A stretch of DNA of 64,000 nucleotides from assembly GCA_052117325.1 (NCBI GenBank), contig JBQKJJ010000006.1. The stretch is one strand, 5' to 3'. The notes beneath the pieces are model-generated. The model made no database searches. It saw only the letters and a list, made by a program, of their open reading frames with translations, and was not told where the DNA came from. This stretch comes from CAG-964 sp902789345. Its GTDB lineage: Bacteria; Bacillota; Clostridia; Oscillospirales; Acutalibacteraceae. Positions 25,796 to 33,899 of the stretch are shown in pieces. Each line of letters opens with the position of its first letter. Within the stretch, counting starts at the first letter, position 1. A program made the translations under genes and the position numbers.

Positions 25796-26944
25796 ATGAG
25801 GAATAAAAAAGCAGCTGCCTTAACAATGGCGGCAATGTGCCTGCTTGTTGCTTGTGGAGCAACATTTTCGCTTAACGCTGCGGCATACAACGGAAAGTGG
25901 GATGTAGGCAACTACAATGACTACGGAAGCTATGACTCCGGTTATGACTACGGAGGATATGACAGCTATGATAGCTATGATAGCTACGACAGCTACGACA
26001 GCTACGACAGCTATAGCAACAACGACTATGACTACAGCTATGACGACAGCAGTAGCCGCAGTAAAAGTAAAAGCGGCAGCAGTAACGATAGCTACGACTA
26101 CGATGTCAGCGGTTTTTTTGGCATTTCAATGATTGTTTCAATAATTATGAATATGATGCCTGTCCTGTTTATAATCGCCATAATTTTTATATTAAAGAGC
26201 GTTGTAAAGAAATCTGTAAACAAACAGACGGGCAACAGACCTGCACAGCCTTTGCGTGTGGCTAAGCCGGGTAATCATCAGGCACAAATTCTGCTTGCTA
26301 TTAATAAGATTGACCCACAATTCAGCGACATACAGTTTGTTTCTTGGGCTAAAGAAAACTTTATTCTTTTACAGCAAGCATGGACTGCCAGAGATTGGAG
26401 CAAGATAAGACCTTTTGAAAAGGAAGAACTTTTCAGACAGCACGAGCTTCAACTGCAGGAATATATAAATACACGCCGTATTAATTACATTGAAAATATT
26501 AATATAAGCGACGCTTATCTGCATTTGTACAGACGGGATAATCAGTACGAATACCTTACAGTTTATATGTCAACACGCATAATTGACTATATTGTTGACG
26601 AAAGAACAGGAAATGTTATTAAGGGCAGCAAGGACAGATACTGCTATATTGATTACCTGATGACATATATGCGTAAGAAAGGCGTTAAAACCGACGTCAA
26701 CACCGGCACCAAAGCCAATGTTTGCCCACACTGTGGCGCACCGCTTGACTCTATTTCAAGTGCAGGTCAGTGTAACTACTGCGGATGTATTGTTACCAGC
26801 GGCGAGTTCAACTGGGTACTTGCAGAAATGGATGCACTTCGTCCGGGCTTGTCTATTAATGAACAGGGTGTAATTATTTCTGAAACAGATAATTACGGTA
26901 ATATGCAGGACAACAACCCTAATAAACCGCCGGAAAATATGTAA
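25796..26944 (+). CDS. Tim44-like domain membrane protein with zinc ribbon
   Basis: A 382-residue protein with, in order, a signal or first membrane segment (about 6-28), a Tyr/Asp/Ser-rich repeat stretch (30-105) that should lie outside, a membrane span (about 112-136), a cytoplasmic Tim44-like domain (about 165-300) containing FVSWAKENFILLQQAWTARD and the DSY-free IDYIVDERTGNV segment, and a zinc ribbon with CPHC and CNYC pairs near 310-330. Bacterial Tim44-like proteins are poorly understood. The family name comes from a mitochondrial import subunit. A TTG at 25793 is also possible as start. AAAGGGG lies upstream. A terminator follows, so the gene is monocistronic. Confidence 0.82.
   Translation: MRNKKAAALTMAAMCLLVACGATFSLNAAAYNGKWDVGNYNDYGSYDSGYDYGGYDSYDSYDSYDSYDSYDSYSNNDYDYSYDDSSSRSKSKSGSSNDSYDYDVSGFFGISMIVSIIMNMMPVLFIIAIIFILKSVVKKSVNKQTGNRPAQPLRVAKPGNHQAQILLAINKIDPQFSDIQFVSWAKENFILLQQAWTARDWSKIRPFEKEELFRQHELQLQEYINTRRINYIENINISDAYLHLYRRDNQYEYLTVYMSTRIIDYIVDERTGNVIKGSKDRYCYIDYLMTYMRKKGVKTDVNTGTKANVCPHCGAPLDSISSAGQCNYCGCIVTSGEFNWVLAEMDALRPGLSINEQGVIISETDNYGNMQDNNPNKPPENM
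25961..26014 (+). repeat. 9-bp coding tandem repeat
   Basis: Six in-frame copies of GAYAGCTAY encode Asp-Ser-Tyr repeats in the presumed extracytoplasmic part of the Tim44-like protein. Such arrays change copy number easily by slippage. Confidence 0.85.
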
Positions 26945-26969
26945 GCATACATTATTAACAGACTATTTA

Positions 26970-26994
26970 GGGGACGATTAACCGTATCGTCCCC
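26970..26994 (+). terminator. Hairpin terminator before metF
   Basis: GGGGACGAT (26970-26978) and ATCGTCCCC (26986-26994) form a perfect 9-bp stem followed by ATTGTTTTC. It lies 26 bases past the Tim44-like stop and 26 bases before metF, so it could also act as an attenuator for metF. Confidence 0.7.
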
Positions 26995-27020
26995 ATTGTT
27001 TTCACTTAAGGAGAATTGCA

Positions 27021-27887
27021 ATGAAAGTAATTAATAAATTCAAGCAAAACAAAACTGTTTTTTCACTGGAGGTTTTCCCTCCTAAAAAATTCACAGACAG
27101 TATTGAAACAGTATATGAAACTCTGGACAAGCTAACAGATATTAATCCTGACTACATAAGTGTTACCTACAGTGCAGGCGGTGGCGGCAACACCGAACAC
27201 AGCTGTAAGATAGCGTCAATTATAAAGAACACCCATAATGTGGAGTCTGTAGCGCACCTAACCTGCCTTACAAACGATAAAAATGACATAGACAAGGCAA
27301 TAACTGATTTTAAAGCTGTAGGCGTTGAAAATATTTTGGCTCTTAGGGGCGACAAAAATCCTGATTTAACTCCGAAAAAAGATTTTACATACGCAAGCGA
27401 TTTAGTATCATACATAAAAAGCAAATATCCTGAAATGGGAGTAAGCGGTGCCTGCTATCCGGAGGTACATATGGAATCGGAAAATGAAATACAGGACATA
27501 CTTAACCTAAAGAAAAAGGTTGATGCCGGTGCAGAATTTTTGATTTCACAGCTATTTTTTGACAACAGCGTATTTTATAAATTTGTTGAAAAGGCAAGAA
27601 TTGCCGGAATAAATGTTCCTATAGAGGCCGGAATTATGCCTGTTACCAGCAGTAAGCAAATTTTGAGAATGGTAGATATGTGCGGTGCGTCACTTCCTAG
27701 AAAATTTTCTATGATGATGCAGAAATACGGTTCTAACCCGGATGCTATGCGTGACGCCGGTATCGCTTATGCAGTTGACCAAATTGTTGATTTAATAGCA
27801 AACGGTGTAGAGGGTATTCATCTTTACACAATGAACAATCCATATGTTGCAACAAAAATTGCAGAAAATATTAAATCTCTGCTTTGA
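27021..27887 (+). CDS. metF: 5,10-methylenetetrahydrofolate reductase
   Basis: MetF reduces methylene-THF to methyl-THF, the methyl donor for MetH. The 288-residue TIM-barrel flavoprotein has the N-terminal FSLEVFPPKK, the ISVTYSAGGGG stretch (45-55), HLTCLTNDKNDI and NILALRGDKNP (about 105-115), then FLISQLFFDN near 175. These are family motifs. AAGGAG precedes the ATG. It is followed by a hairpin repeat array and then the two metH genes, so the cluster covers the folate branch of methionine synthesis. No separate promoter was found in the 76 bases upstream, so read-through past the hairpin may feed it. Confidence 0.95.
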   Translation: MKVINKFKQNKTVFSLEVFPPKKFTDSIETVYETLDKLTDINPDYISVTYSAGGGGNTEHSCKIASIIKNTHNVESVAHLTCLTNDKNDIDKAITDFKAVGVENILALRGDKNPDLTPKKDFTYASDLVSYIKSKYPEMGVSGACYPEVHMESENEIQDILNLKKKVDAGAEFLISQLFFDNSVFYKFVEKARIAGINVPIEAGIMPVTSSKQILRMVDMCGASLPRKFSMMMQKYGSNPDAMRDAGIAYAVDQIVDLIANGVEGIHLYTMNNPYVATKIAENIKSLL

Positions 27888-27939
27888 TTTTAAGTAATAT
27901 TATTTTAAATTTGGGTGCTACTTTGGGGAAGTTTTTATT

Positions 27940-28330
27940 TTAAAGTTTCTTTAGTACAGTGCCTATTTTGAAAAAATAAGTACATACTATATTCGACTTA
28001 GTTCTTGGAAAAATTTTCTGCAAAAATTTCTTTAGCACTTATTTTGAAAAAATAAGCACATACTATATTCAACTTGGTTCTTGGAAAAATTTTCTGCAAA
28101 AATTTCTTTAGCACTTATTTTGAAAAAATAAGCACATGAAGTGAGTACATATATTTGATTTGATTTTGGGAAAAATTTTCTGCAAAAATTTTTCTCGCAC
28201 TCACTTCTTACGGAAGTGAGCACATGAAGTGAGCACATAAAGTGAGCACATATATTTGACTTGATTTTTGGGAAAAATTTTCTACAAAAATTTTTCTTGC
28301 ACTCACTTTCTGACGAAAGTGAGCACATGA
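27940..28330 (+). repeat. Tandem array of hairpin-forming repeat units
   Basis: Four to five units of about 62-103 bp. Each has GGAAAAATTTTCTGCAAAAA, then GCAC, a hairpin and GCACAT. Unit starts are near 28005 (76 bp), 28081, 28167 and 28270, with a degenerate one before. The hairpins differ but stay paired: CTTATTTT/AAAATAAG at 28038-28056 and 28114-28132, CTCACTTC/GAAGTGAG at 28200-28220, CTCACTTTC/GAAAGTGAG at 28302-28323. Unit three also has three copies of AAGTGAGCACAT. The array fills the metF to metH-reactivation gap and reaches the next ribosome binding site. Confidence 0.85.
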
Positions 28331-28340
28331 GGTGATTTAC

Positions 28341-29018
28341 TTGATAACATTGGGTGGACTTGATTATGACGAGGCTTTGCGGTATATGGGGGTCAAAAAG
28401 GGTAAGGCAGACGCTAACACCCTTGCTATGCTGCCGCAGTGCGAGCAGCTTGTTATTAAAAACAGTATACCACGATACCGCTACGGAATTTTCGATATTG
28501 AAAAAACAGACAGGGGCATACAGGTGCTTAACACCAATCTGCTTCTTACTGGCAAGGACATAGAACGCCACTTAAACGGCTGTTATGGTATTGTGCTTAT
28601 GTGCGCTACACTTTCGGGAAATATAGATAATTTAATTCGTACTGCACAATTACAGGATATGTCAAAGGCTATAGTAATTAACAGCCTGTCCAGTGTGGCC
28701 ATTGAACAAGTTTGCAATAAAGCGGAGGAAGAAATATACTCCGCCCTTGACCCCTCCTGCTATAAAACATGGCGTTACAGTCCGGGCTACGGTGATTTAC
28801 CTATTGACATACAAAAGGAAATTTTAACAATACTTGACGCTCCCAGAAAAATAGGACTATGTACCGCAGACAGTATGACCCTCACCCCTATTAAATCTGT
28901 TACGGCTATAATAGGGCTTTCGCACACTCCGGTAGCTCCGGCAAAGCGTGGATGCTTATGCTGTAATCTAAAAAACACTTGCCAATATAGAAAGGTAGGA
29001 AACCATTGTGTTCAATAA
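28341..29018 (+). CDS. Methionine synthase reactivation domain protein (split MetH)
   Basis: A protein of about 225 residues equivalent to the C-terminal SAM-binding activation domain of cobalamin-dependent MetH. That domain reductively methylates cob(II)alamin after accidental oxidation. Family features are RYRYGIFDIE near 45, the segment YKTWRYSPGYGDLPI near 160-175 with the RxSPGYG motif, and a Cys-rich end (KRGCLCCNLKNTCQYR). The start is not certain: GTG at 28332 lacks a ribosome binding site, whereas TTG at 28341 follows GAGGTGA. It overlaps metH by 11 bases, so the split halves are translationally coupled. Confidence 0.88.
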   Translation: MITLGGLDYDEALRYMGVKKGKADANTLAMLPQCEQLVIKNSIPRYRYGIFDIEKTDRGIQVLNTNLLLTGKDIERHLNGCYGIVLMCATLSGNIDNLIRTAQLQDMSKAIVINSLSSVAIEQVCNKAEEEIYSALDPSCYKTWRYSPGYGDLPIDIQKEILTILDAPRKIGLCTADSMTLTPIKSVTAIIGLSHTPVAPAKRGCLCCNLKNTCQYRKVGNHCVQ

Positions 29019-31362
29019 ACTAATTAAGGAAAATGATTTTATAATTTTTGACGGTGCAATGGGCACACAGCTTCAGGCAAAGGGGCTTAAAACAGGTGAA
29101 TGCCCTGAGGTTTTAAGCATTACTCACCCTGAAATTGTACGAGATATTCACAAGTCGTACATTGACGCAGGCTCAATGGTTGTTTACAGCAACACCTTTG
29201 GTGCTAACAGCTACAAACTTGCCGAAAGCGGTTACACCGTTGAAGAAGTTGTTAAGGCCTCTGTAAAGGTTGCAAAAGAGGCAACCGCCGGTACAAGCGC
29301 ACTGGCGGCACTGGACATTGGCCCTATCGGACAGCTAATGGAGCCAACGGGAAGTATGTCATTTGACCAAGCATACGAAATATACAAAGAGGTTATTCTT
29401 GCCGGTGCAGATGCCGACCTTATAGTTTTTGAAACTATGACTGACCTTGCCGAGCTAAAAGCCGGTGTTTTAGCCGCAAAGGAAAACAGCAGCAAACCTA
29501 TTGTATGCACTATGACCTTTGAAGAAAATATGCGTACCTTTACAGGCTGCAGCGTAAGCTCTATGGCACTTACACTTGAGGGATTAGGTGTAGACGCAAT
29601 GGGTGTAAACTGCTCATTAGGACCTGTACAGCTGCGTGGCGTTGTAGAAGAACTTACAAAATGGACAACATTGCCTATTATCGTTAAACCAAACGCCGGA
29701 CTTCCTGACCCCGCTACAGGAAAATACGACCTGCCACCTGAAGAATTTGCCACCGATATGGTAAACGGCATTGTACCGTTAGGTGCAACAATTTTAGGCG
29801 GCTGCTGTGGTACTACACCGGAGTATATTAGGCAGTTAAGCTTAGCCCTTAAAAACGCTAAGCCTTATAAACGCAGTACAGTTGTACCGTCCGCTGTTTG
29901 TTCGCAAAGCCGTACAGTGGTAATAAACCAGCCTAGAATAATAGGCGAAAGAATTAATCCAACAGGTAAAAAGCTGTTTAAAGAGGCTTTGCGCAATAAC
30001 AACCTTGACTATATTCTGACACAAGGTATCGAACAAATTAACGCCGGCGCCGAGATTTTGGATGTTAATGTAGGCTTGCCTGAAATTGACGAAGAACAAA
30101 TGATGATAAGAGCTATTAAAGGGCTCCAAGGCGTTGTTGATGTTCCACTGCAAATAGATTCGACCATTCCGCAGGTACTTGAAAGCGCCCTAAGAGTTTA
30201 CAGCGGTAAGCCAATAGTAAACTCTGTAAACGGCGAAGAAAAATCCCTTGAAACCGTGTTGCCACTTGTAAAAAAATACGGTGCCGCTGTAGTTGGCCTT
30301 ACTCTTGACAAAGACGGTATACCCAAAACGGCAGAGGGGCGTTTTGCCATTGCCGAGAAAATAGTAAAGCGTGCCAACGCACTTGGTATAAAAAACAGCG
30401 ATATTTATATAGACTGCTTAACACTGACTGCATCTGCAGAACAGGAGGGTGTGCTTGAAACTCTAAACGCCCTTGAAAGAGTAAAAAAAGAATTGGGTGT
30501 AAAAACGGTTTTAGGTGTATCTAATATATCATTTGGTCTGCCAAACAGAGAGCTTGTTACCTCTACATTCCTTACTATGGCACTGCAAAAAGGACTTGAC
30601 CTGCCTATTATCAACCCTAACATAGACGCTATGACAGGCGCAGTGCGTGCATACAGACTGCTTGCAAATATAGATAAAAACTCCGTAGAGTTCATTCAGG
30701 CATACAACAATGTTGACGCAAAAAAGCCACAGACAGAAAAGAAGGAAATATCCTTAAATTATGCCATAGAAAACGGTTTAAAAGCGGAAGGTGCACAGGT
30801 AATTGAAAAACTGCTTGAAAGCCACTCCCCTATGGACATTATTAATGATTATCTTATCCCTACACTTGACAAAGCCGGTGCAGACTTTGAAACAGGAAAA
30901 ATCTTTTTGCCGCAGCTGATACAGTCGGCCACCGTAGCCCAAGCTTGCTTCGATGTTATAAAAAAGAAGCTTATAAGTGAAGACTCTGCCCCTGTCAGCA
31001 AGGGTAAAATTGTTCTAGCCACCGTTAAAGGCGATGTTCATGACATTGGTAAAAATATAGTTAAGGTTCTTTTGGAAAATTACGGCTACACTGTAATTGA
31101 CCTGGGAAAAGATGTTGACTACGAGGAGGTTGTAAAAGCAACCGTTGACAATAATGTTAAACTGGTGGGCTTGTCTGCACTAATGACAACAACTTTAAAG
31201 TCAATGGAGGAAACAATAGCACTCCTAAGGAAAAACTGCGACTGTGCCGTTATGGTAGGCGGAGCTGTATTAACACCTGACTATGCCGAGAAAATCGGTG
31301 CCGACTACTACAGTAAAGACGCAAAGGAAAGCGTAGACATTGCTAAAAAGGTGCTTGGCTAA
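29008..31362 (+). CDS. metH: Cobalamin-dependent methionine synthase (without activation domain)
   Basis: MetH moves the methyl group of methyl-THF to homocysteine through cobalamin. The 784 residues hold the homocysteine/zinc domain (about 1-290, zinc Cys pair in GGCCGTTPEY near 265), the pterin-binding domain (about 310-570, beginning IIGERINPTGKK), the four-helix cap and the B12-binding domain with the cobalt ligand His678 in DVHDIGKN. The usual C-terminal activation domain is absent and is encoded by the gene just upstream. The start is GTG after AAAGGTAGG. Length and order fit the Firmicutes split type. Confidence 0.96.
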   Translation: MFNKLIKENDFIIFDGAMGTQLQAKGLKTGECPEVLSITHPEIVRDIHKSYIDAGSMVVYSNTFGANSYKLAESGYTVEEVVKASVKVAKEATAGTSALAALDIGPIGQLMEPTGSMSFDQAYEIYKEVILAGADADLIVFETMTDLAELKAGVLAAKENSSKPIVCTMTFEENMRTFTGCSVSSMALTLEGLGVDAMGVNCSLGPVQLRGVVEELTKWTTLPIIVKPNAGLPDPATGKYDLPPEEFATDMVNGIVPLGATILGGCCGTTPEYIRQLSLALKNAKPYKRSTVVPSAVCSQSRTVVINQPRIIGERINPTGKKLFKEALRNNNLDYILTQGIEQINAGAEILDVNVGLPEIDEEQMMIRAIKGLQGVVDVPLQIDSTIPQVLESALRVYSGKPIVNSVNGEEKSLETVLPLVKKYGAAVVGLTLDKDGIPKTAEGRFAIAEKIVKRANALGIKNSDIYIDCLTLTASAEQEGVLETLNALERVKKELGVKTVLGVSNISFGLPNRELVTSTFLTMALQKGLDLPIINPNIDAMTGAVRAYRLLANIDKNSVEFIQAYNNVDAKKPQTEKKEISLNYAIENGLKAEGAQVIEKLLESHSPMDIINDYLIPTLDKAGADFETGKIFLPQLIQSATVAQACFDVIKKKLISEDSAPVSKGKIVLATVKGDVHDIGKNIVKVLLENYGYTVIDLGKDVDYEEVVKATVDNNVKLVGLSALMTTTLKSMEETIALLRKNCDCAVMVGGAVLTPDYAEKIGADYYSKDAKESVDIAKKVLG

Positions 31363-31391
31363 CAGCATTGCAAAGCATTAAGGGGTTTAAA

Positions 31392-32096
31392 ATGTATACA
31401 CAAGAAAACTACAACGAGTTGTTACAACAGCTAAAAGAATTAGCCGACCCAAAATATCAGAAATTTCACAGCGGTTTACTTCCCAGTGTAGACAATATAC
31501 TTGGAGTATCTGTCCCTAAGCTGCGCAAGCTTGCAAAAGAACTAATTAACAGCTGTGACAACATAGACGATTATTTAACCCTAGCAGGCACTGAGTATTA
31601 CGAGGAAACAATGCTTGAGGGTATAGTTATAAGCTATGTTAAATGTTCTTGGAATAAAAAGCTGGAATATATAAAGGACTTTGTCCCTAAAATAAACAAC
31701 TGGGCAGTTTGCGACGCATTTTGCGGAGGAATAAAACCTCCCCAAAACCGGCTTGAAAATTTTAGAGATTTTATTGAGCCATACCTACACAGTGAAAATG
31801 AATTTTATGTACGCTTTGGTGTTGTTATGCTTATGCAAAAATTTATAATGGATGATTATATTGACTCCACTCTGCATAGTTTGGAGCAAATAACACGCAG
31901 TGAATATTATATCCAAATGGCTGTAGCTTGGGCTTTAAGCGTTTGCTATGTAAAATTTCCGCAACAAACCCTAGCGCTTTTTAAGCAGTATTCCCTGCAA
32001 CCTGCCGTACAAAACAAGGCAATACAAAAATGTCGGGAAAGCTTAAGGGTAAGCAAGGCCGACAAAGCCATGCTGTTAAACTACAAAATTAAATAA
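31392..32096 (+). CDS. AlkD-like DNA alkylation repair protein
   Basis: A 234-residue, all-helical HEAT-repeat DNA glycosylase-like protein of the AlkC/AlkD family, which excises N3- and N7-alkylated purines. Family segments are KFHSGLLPSVDNILGVSVPKLR (20-41, with PxLR), an ILGVS-type turn, the NNWAVCDAFCGG region carrying the conserved Trp-Ala-xx-Asp (near 106), and YYIQMAVAWALSVCYVKFP near 180. A TTG at 31368 is in frame, but AAGGGG stands 7 bases before the ATG at 31392. It follows metH after 29 bases and is probably co-transcribed. Why a repair gene sits here is unclear. Confidence 0.9.
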   Translation: MYTQENYNELLQQLKELADPKYQKFHSGLLPSVDNILGVSVPKLRKLAKELINSCDNIDDYLTLAGTEYYEETMLEGIVISYVKCSWNKKLEYIKDFVPKINNWAVCDAFCGGIKPPQNRLENFRDFIEPYLHSENEFYVRFGVVMLMQKFIMDDYIDSTLHSLEQITRSEYYIQMAVAWALSVCYVKFPQQTLALFKQYSLQPAVQNKAIQKCRESLRVSKADKAMLLNYKIK

Positions 32097-32131
32097 TATA
32101 TGGTTATAATTAAAACATAATTTCAAAAAAG

Positions 32132-32162
32132 ACAGCAGTCACCCGGCAAAAGTGGCTGCTGT
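32132..32162 (+). terminator. Terminator of the metF-metH-alkD cluster
   Basis: ACAGCAGTCAC (32132-32142) pairs with GTGGCTGCTGT (32152-32162), followed by TTTTATTG. Confidence 0.85.
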
Positions 32163-32259
32163 TTTTATTGTACAAAACTTTTAACAAATATTTGCAAGCA
32201 ACAAAAGCAACCAGAATATATATCGGCAATGAATTAAAGCAATTTGATAAATAAACATA

Positions 32260-32295
32260 AAAATCGGGGGCACCAACGCAGATGCTCCCGATTTT
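32260..32295 (-). terminator. Terminator of murC
   Basis: AAAATCGGGGGCA (32260-32272) pairs with TGCTCCCGATTTT (32283-32295), one G-U. The stem itself supplies the T-run on both strands, so it may act both ways. It lies 75 bases past the murC stop. Confidence 0.75.
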
Positions 32296-32370
32296 ATATT
32301 TGCTATCAAAAATACAAATAATTATTTTCTACAACAAACACTGCTATATATAGACCTACAGTGTTTCTGA

Positions 32371-33747
32371 TTACTTATTTTTGCCCTGCAGCTGTGCAAA
32401 TATTTTGTTTGCGCACATATAAACATTTCCGCCGCCCATTGTTAGGATTAAATCCCCCGGTTGTGCGTGACTGCATACATAATCTGAAATTTCATCAAAG
32501 GTCTTTCTGTAAACACTGCCCTCAATTTTAGCACATAAATCCTCGGCATAAATATTGTAGGTGTTTGTTTCTCTTACAGGCAAAATTTCAGAAATAATAA
32601 TCTGGTCCGGAATTGACAGAGCCTTCGCAAAATCATCAAGCAACATATATGTTCTTGAGAATGTGTGCGGCTGGAAAACGCCCCATATCTTTCTAAAGCC
32701 CATTGACATTGCAGAGTTAAGTGTAGCTGTAAGCTCTGTTGGGTGGTGGGCAAAGTCATCGGCAACTGTAATGCCGTTTACATTTCCCAAAATTTCAAAG
32801 CGTCTGTGCACACCTGAAAATTCAGCAATGCTTTTAGCAATGTTTTCAGGCTCGGCACCTAAATAAAGTGCAACGGTAATAGCCGCCAATGCATTAAGTA
32901 CATTGTGCTTACCCGGAACATTAAGTGTAATTTTTGTAATAAGCTTGCCGTCAGACATAAGGTCAAAGCTTTGGCTTACGCCCTCCCCTTTTTGGTAGTT
33001 TGCGGCATAATAATCATTTTTGGAATCAAAGCCATAAAACAGCTTCTTTAAATTAACATCGGCAGTACACTCAACGCTGTTTTTATCGTCACCGTTAATT
33101 ACCAACAGCTGGCTGGTTTGCTTTGCAAATTGGTTAAAGGATTTTTTAATATTGTCAAGATTTTTAAAGAAATCCAAATGGTCTGCATCTACATTTAAAA
33201 TAACAGAAATTGCAGGGTGCATTTGTAAAAATGTATTAACATACTCGCAGGCCTCGCAAACGATAATGTCAGACTTGCCAACTACGCTGTTGCCGCCTAT
33301 AAACGGCAGTTTGCCGCCTATTATTGCCGACGGATCCATTTTACAGCCCATAAGCACCTGTGTAAGCATTGCTGTAGTTGTGGTTTTTCCGTGTGTACCC
33401 GAAATTGCTATGCTTTCTTTGTAATGGTCAGAAACAAAACCCAACATTTCACTGCGCTCTACAGTTTTAATGCCCTTCTCCCTTGCCGCTACAAGTTCAG
33501 GGTTATCTTGTTTAACGGCGGCTGTATACACTACAAGCTCGGCACCCTCTATGTTTTCAGGTTTATGTCCCATATGCACGGTAATGCCATAGCTTTTTAT
33601 TCTGTCCAGTGTATCCGACTCGTTACAGTCGGAGCCGGTTATGTGGTAACCCTTAGAAAGTAAAATTTCAGCTAATGGGCACATACCCGAACCGCCAATT
33701 CCAACAAAATGTATATTTTTAACATTCTTTAAAGCTTCTCTATCCAT
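32371..33747 (-). CDS. murC: UDP-N-acetylmuramate--L-alanine ligase
   Basis: MurC adds L-Ala to UDP-MurNAc in peptidoglycan precursor synthesis. The 458-residue Mur ligase has the N-terminal Rossmann motif HFVGIGGSGMCPLAEIL (13-29), the P-loop AISGTHGKTTTTAML (112-126), NVDADHLDFF near 195 and the C-terminal DDFAHHPTEL near 325-334. It is monocistronic. The ATG overlaps nothing and is preceded by a region shared with the divergent rlmD promoter. Confidence 0.97.
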   Translation of the reverse strand: MDREALKNVKNIHFVGIGGSGMCPLAEILLSKGYHITGSDCNESDTLDRIKSYGITVHMGHKPENIEGAELVVYTAAVKQDNPELVAAREKGIKTVERSEMLGFVSDHYKESIAISGTHGKTTTTAMLTQVLMGCKMDPSAIIGGKLPFIGGNSVVGKSDIIVCEACEYVNTFLQMHPAISVILNVDADHLDFFKNLDNIKKSFNQFAKQTSQLLVINGDDKNSVECTADVNLKKLFYGFDSKNDYYAANYQKGEGVSQSFDLMSDGKLITKITLNVPGKHNVLNALAAITVALYLGAEPENIAKSIAEFSGVHRRFEILGNVNGITVADDFAHHPTELTATLNSAMSMGFRKIWGVFQPHTFSRTYMLLDDFAKALSIPDQIIISEILPVRETNTYNIYAEDLCAKIEGSVYRKTFDEISDYVCSHAQPGDLILTMGGGNVYMCANKIFAQLQGKNK

Positions 33748-33838
33748 TTATTAAAACACTCCCAAATTAAACACATTTATACTCTGTAATTATATTGCTA
33801 TTTTTACAAAAAATAAATACCTTTTAAAAAATTTGTGA

Positions 33839-33844
33839 TATAAT
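33839..33844 (+). promoter_or_regulatory. -10 element upstream of rlmD
   Basis: A perfect TATAAT preceded by GTGA. No good -35 is seen. If used, transcription would start near 33850, only 10 bases before the first ATG (33861). This supports the downstream GTG at 33900 as the true rlmD start. Confidence 0.45.
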
Positions 33845-33899
33845 ATACTTATGTTGAAATATGGATAATATTTTTAGTAAAAAATTAAGGGTGTTTTTT

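Noticed and set aside
27940..28330. CRISPR-like repeats
   Set aside because: Units are contiguous and differ in length, have no unique spacers and have no cas genes nearby.
28032..28571. 179-codon minus-strand frame over the hairpin repeats
   Set aside because: Its repeated CRKFFPK segments are only the translation of the repeat array, and its other end is antisense to the metH reactivation gene.
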